In this document: positions 61,420 to 64,000 of the stretch, one piece after another
Layout: the number at the start of each line of letters is the position of its first letter
How positions within the stretch are numbered: position 1 is the stretch's first letter
Origin: Clostridia bacterium
GTDB lineage: Bacteria > Bacillota_A > Clostridia > Christensenellales > Borkfalkiaceae
Assembly: GCA_017462825.1 (NCBI GenBank)
Contig: JAFTQI010000022.1
Span: 27,283 to 91,282, forward strand
Length of the DNA: 64,000 nucleotides
Direction of reading: 5' to 3'
Translations under genes and position numbers: made by a program
The notes under the pieces: model-generated
Seen by the model: only the letters and a program-made list of their open reading frames with translations
Database searches by the model: none
What the model was told of the DNA's origin: nothing

Positions 61420-61629
61420 TTATAGGGGAAAGATTTTTTCAATATTAGCAGGAACGCCGAATTTTTCGGCGTTTTTCCAATGAGCGAGGATTTCCAAACA
61501 CTCCGTATAGGCGAGTTTCTCGCCATAAAGAAATTGTTGAGTTGGAGTATCTTGTACGTCTTTAAGCTCCGTTAAATAGTGGGTAAGCAGGTCTATCATA
61601 TAAATTAAAGTTTCTTTGGCGTTTTTCAT
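61420..61629 (-). CDS. Hypothetical small accessory protein
   Basis: The 69-residue helical protein ('ETLIYMIDLLTHYLTELKDVQDTPTQQFLYGEKLAYTECLEILAHW') has no recognised motif. AAGGAG precedes the start on the reverse strand. It follows the XRE gene at 61641 by 11 bases and is probably in its operon. Confidence 0.68.
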   Translation of the reverse strand: MKNAKETLIYMIDLLTHYLTELKDVQDTPTQQFLYGEKLAYTECLEILAHWKNAEKFGVPANIEKIFPL

Positions 61630-61640
61630 TAGTGTTCTCC

Positions 61641-61883
61641 TTAATCATCAGAAATGTTTTCGGGTGAAAAAATCGAGTCGTTAAAAAAGTCAAATACGGG
61701 CATATCAAAACCGCGACAAATGTTAAGGAGCGTTTCAGAAGAAATTGCCTCACTTTTACATTTTAAAACGTGGGACAGCGTTGAAAGTGGTAGTGCGCTG
61801 CGCTGTGCAAGCTGGTATTGCGTCCAACCGCGCGACTTCAAAAGGTTGGTTGTGCGTTTTGCGATGAGTTGATTGAATTTCAT
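61641..61883 (-). CDS. XRE-family helix-turn-helix protein
   Basis: The 80-residue protein contains 'LLKSRGWTQYQLAQRSALPLSTLSHVLKCKSEAISSETLLNICRGF', an XRE domain of the type with the 'GWTQ' start. GAGGAAC precedes the start on the reverse strand. It forms an operon with the small gene at 61420 and is the last prophage gene before attR. Confidence 0.83.
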   Translation of the reverse strand: MKFNQLIAKRTTNLLKSRGWTQYQLAQRSALPLSTLSHVLKCKSEAISSETLLNICRGFDMPVFDFFNDSIFSPENISDD

Positions 61884-62100
61884 AAAGTTCCTCCGTTTGT
61901 AAATATTTATCTAAAAAGATTTTAGATTTCTATGAGTAACGATTATTCCGACGAATTGGAATAAATAGGAAAATTTTTCTAATAAATTCGCCGAAAAATA
62001 ATAAAGGCAAATAATTAGATAATTTTCCTTGTTCTCACGAACGGGGAATATAAAGTTCAATCGATAACGGCTGAAAAGTTTGGGGAGTAAATGGGGAAAA

Positions 62101-62139
62101 AGACACCGAAAGCCTTGAAAATAAAGGCAGTCGGTGTCT
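62101..62139. other. Long hairpin beside the right attachment site
   Basis: AGACACCGA (62101-62109) pairs with TCGGTGTCT (62131-62139) and an inner GCCTT/AAGGC extends it. It ends 12 bases before the att core; it could be a terminator for the reverse-strand side or part of the recombination site. Confidence 0.6.
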
Positions 62140-62150
62140 GCGGATACCCC

Positions 62151-62173
62151 TTCAATTCCTGTCGACCGCACCA
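62151..62173 (+). other. Right attachment site (attR core), 23 bp
   Basis: This is the exact second copy of 17583-17605, including the CCA. The bases to its left differ from the tRNA, so no second complete tRNA exists here. It may at the same time be the left boundary of a second element. Confidence 0.9.
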
Positions 62174-62179
62174 GCGCAA

Positions 62180-62211
62180 GGCATTTATGCAAGAAAAGTT
62201 GCATAAATGCC
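62180..62211 (+). terminator. Terminator right of attR, probably the original tRNA-Leu terminator
   Basis: GGCATTTATGCAA and TTGCATAAATGCC form a perfect 13-bp stem with a 6-base loop and a T-rich tail ('cttttctttg'). Confidence 0.8.
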
Positions 62212-62480
62212 CTTTTCTTTGTATTTTTGTATAAATATTCCATGAAAAAGCCTTGATTTTCACGTTTTTAGCCCTGATTGGCGTGTTTTTTGGCGAGTTA
62301 AATAGATCGAAAGACCTGTCGATTATTTCTGAAAAACCTGTCGACTTGCAGAAAAAGCGAAAATGCTTTATTTTCGGCGTGCATTTGGCGTAGGGCATTG
62401 ATAAAGGCTTATAAAAACAAAACCGTTTGGCGAGTGATTTGTCATTTTGTAAAAAGTTTATTTTAAGTCGTATAAAATGG

Positions 62481-62508
62481 TTGACAAATTAAAATATAGT
62501 GGTATAAT
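62481..62508 (+). promoter_or_regulatory. Promoter of the nucleotidyltransferase-like gene
   Basis: TTGACA (62481-62486) and TATAAT (62503-62508) are separated by 16 bases. The rest of the 690-bp gap 61884-62573 holds the att core, two hairpins and two copies of 'cctgtcga' (62315, 62337); no gene is seen. Confidence 0.85.
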
Positions 62509-62573
62509 AATATAATTTAATCAGTTTGCATTAAATGGTAGGTTAGGGAATTATCATAAAAGGAGAAAAATTT

Positions 62574-63212
62574 ATGCACGATTTTCGTTACGTCACCAAA
62601 AAAAAAGCGGCACCTGTAAAAGAAAACTTAATTGAGATTGTTCACAAGGTTCAAGATATAGTCAGAACACATTTCACATTTCAATTCACTTTTATAGGCA
62701 GTTCCAGTAGAAATATGATTACTTATGACGCAAAGTCAAATATTGGTTTTGATTTTGATATAAACATTGAAGTGAATGACGATGATGAACAATATACCGC
62801 AAAAGAGATAAGAACGATTATTCATAACGCTATTGACAAGGTTGCTCCGCACTATGGCTACGTTTTCTGCGAGGATTCCACACGAGTTTTAACAATCAAG
62901 GAAAAAGATCGTAGAAATGCTCGAATTTTACATAGTTGTGATTTTGCGATTGTAAATAATTGTGAAGATGGTAATCAACAATATATACGTTTTAATAAGG
63001 ATCAACAATATTATTCTTGGGAATATCAAGGTGAAGGATTTATCGCGTTAGAAGAAAAAATTGATTGGCTGAAAGAAGAAGGGTATTGGAAAGAATTGAC
63101 AGATTATTATATCAAGAAGAAAAACAGAAATAATAATCACAATAAACATTCACGTTCTATTTTTGCTGAATCCATTAATGAAATGTGTCAAAAGAAAAGA
63201 TATTTTGATTAA
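62574..63212 (+). CDS. Nucleotidyltransferase-fold protein
   Basis: The 212-residue protein has the pol-beta-type nucleotidyltransferase signature: 'FIGSSSRNMI' (Gly42-Ser43), then 'GFDFDINIEV' with Asp60 and Asp62, and a third acidic residue in 'HSCDFAIV' (Asp123). The spacing from GS to DxD is a little long. Proteins of this fold include tRNA and antibiotic transferases, toxin-type transferases and second-messenger synthases of phage defence; the class cannot be told by eye. AAAGGAG precedes the ATG. Its site between an att copy and an integrase is a cargo hot spot of integrative elements. Confidence 0.78.
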   Translation: MHDFRYVTKKKAAPVKENLIEIVHKVQDIVRTHFTFQFTFIGSSSRNMITYDAKSNIGFDFDINIEVNDDDEQYTAKEIRTIIHNAIDKVAPHYGYVFCEDSTRVLTIKEKDRRNARILHSCDFAIVNNCEDGNQQYIRFNKDQQYYSWEYQGEGFIALEEKIDWLKEEGYWKELTDYYIKKKNRNNNHNKHSRSIFAESINEMCQKKRYFD

Positions 63213-63220
63213 AGTTAAGT

Positions 63221-63248
63221 AAAACCGCAGGAATTTTCCCGCGGTTTT
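63221..63248. terminator. Bidirectional terminator between NTase gene and second integrase
   Basis: AAAACCGC (63221-63228) and GCGGTTTT (63241-63248) form the stem between the two convergent genes. Confidence 0.8.
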
Positions 63249-63252
63249 ATCT

Positions 63253-64000
63253 TTAAAATTCAAATATAACTTTATCCATTTCCGATTTCATGAACTTATC
63301 GGGGAAGTGCGTATATACTCTGCCGACCAATCTTTCCGAACTATCGCCCATCCATATATCGACGATATCAGGGCGAACGTACTGTTGACAAACGGTTGCG
63401 AAAGTGTGGCGTAAATAATACTGCGTAACTTCTTCGTCGTTCATGATCCGCTTGAAAATACGGTTAAGTACGTCCGTTCGATGCGGAAAGACGATAGGCT
63501 CGTCCAAATTCAGTTGTTCCCGTGCCTGACGGCAAATCGGGATTTTCTTATACTCGATTTTTCCGCCTTTGCGCTTGGCATTCCGCGCGATCAGGAAATC
63601 GCCCTCAAAATGCGCGTCCTCTAATTCGCAAGGTCGTAAACCGAAATATAAAAGAATGAGAAAGGTACGTTTGTATTCTTTAAATTCGGGCAAATTTAAG
63701 CGTTCTACGAGCGTGTTCTGCTCGTCATAGGTCAACGCCCTGCGAGTGTTCCTTTCGGCTCTTTTAAAGGGTATTAACGACATAGGATTGTACGTGAGTA
63801 TTCCGCTTGCGATCGCATATTTAAAAATGGAATTGAGTATCACTCGCAGATCTTCATATACCCGTCCTTCGGCTTTAGTCATAATGTTGTTTATGTCAAT
63901 GGTCTTGACGGTGGTCATTCGCATATCGCCGATTGCGGGGAATATGTAACGCTTGCAATAGCTCACGTAATTTTTGTGGGTGCGCTCGTTCAGCTTGTCC
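63253..64000 (-). CDS. int: Second tyrosine-recombinase integrase, 5' end outside window
   Basis: The C-terminal 249 codons are visible and the frame is open to the window end. The text is close to the integrase at 17748: 'QYYLRHTFATVCQQYVRPDI', 'WMGDSSERLVGRVYTHF' and 'FGLRPCEL' are shared, including Tyr in place of the first box-II histidine. This integrase most likely recognises the same tRNA-Leu site. Its position 1.1 kb right of attR and on the same strand as the first integrase suggests a second element in tandem array. The remaining N-terminal part lies right of base 64000. Confidence 0.93.
   Translation of the reverse strand, partial: DKLNERTHKNYVSYCKRYIFPAIGDMRMTTVKTIDINNIMTKAEGRVYEDLRVILNSIFKYAIASGILTYNPMSLIPFKRAERNTRRALTYDEQNTLVERLNLPEFKEYKRTFLILLYFGLRPCELEDAHFEGDFLIARNAKRKGGKIEYKKIPICRQAREQLNLDEPIVFPHRTDVLNRIFKRIMNDEEVTQYYLRHTFATVCQQYVRPDIVDIWMGDSSERLVGRVYTHFPDKFMKSEMDKVIFEF

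Larger units (their letters stand above)
17583..62173. mobile_element. Integrated temperate phage (about 44.6 kb) in tRNA-Leu
   Basis: Identical 23-bp direct repeats (17583-17605 and 62151-62173) match the tRNA T arm and 3' end and bound the segment. Inside are integrase, repressor, early genes, a complete head gene set (terminase, portal, scaffold, coat), connector, tail protein, fibre and ejection proteins in one forward block. No tape measure, sheath or baseplate is seen, so a short-tailed particle is inferred. All major structural frames are intact. No endolysin is recognised, and the right end may abut a second element. Confidence 0.93.

Overview
The window is chromosomal DNA from a Gram-positive, probably spore-forming clostridium. 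It carries a SpoVT regulator, the bacterial homodimeric glycyl-tRNA synthetase, formate-tetrahydrofolate ligase, Maf next to an MreB-like actin, TTGACA/TATAAT promoters and AGGAGG ribosome sites. The species cannot be named from the sequence alone; an uncultivated gut clostridial lineage fits.

Bases 1 to 17,600 are host core genes: the 3' part of a Ppx/GppA phosphatase with an HD domain, maf, an mreB-like gene, gyrB, gyrA, glyS (reverse), fhs, glnS, a multi-span membrane protein, spoVT (reverse) and a tRNA-Leu(AAG). The gaps hold things that are not core: a promoter-to-terminator unit of about 460 bp with only tiny ORFs (2749-3237), two copies of a dispersed repeat (3257-3382, 9063-9231), an 'ACTTCAC' repeat between gyrB and gyrA, and several small XRE-type regulators with palindromic operators.

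Bases 17,583 to 62,173 are a complete-looking temperate phage integrated into the 3' end of the tRNA-Leu gene. Identical 23-bp copies of the tRNA 3' end flank it. Left to right it has a reverse-strand integrase and repressor, an abortive-infection gene with a structured leader, a run of small HTH and early genes, a RecA-fold ATPase, a replication-type DUF6291 protein, a VRR-NUC nuclease, a DNA methyltransferase, a MazF/PemK-like protein, a reverse-strand island (DUF3560 protein and an unknown), then the virion block: small and large terminase, portal, scaffold, coat, connector, a 1098-residue tail protein, a fibre with PKD-like and BspA-type leucine-rich modules, membrane proteins, an ejection-type protein and a 3092-residue polyvalent protein with a HEVFH metallopeptidase motif. 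No tape measure, sheath or baseplate is visible, so a short-tailed (podovirus-like) particle is likely. No endolysin is recognisable. Accessory genes with their own switch (PH-like protein, XRE regulators) close the right end.

Beyond 62,173 a second integrative element appears to begin. It has a nucleotidyltransferase-fold gene and a second integrase, closely related to the first, that runs off the window. This suggests tandem insertion at the same tRNA site.

Function calls rest on motifs read by eye; no database search was run. The most unusual signals are the tiny-ORF transcription unit, the structured leader of the Abi gene, two Shine-Dalgarno-equipped ORFs embedded out of frame in the giant phage gene, and the fused gene remnant at 28252.
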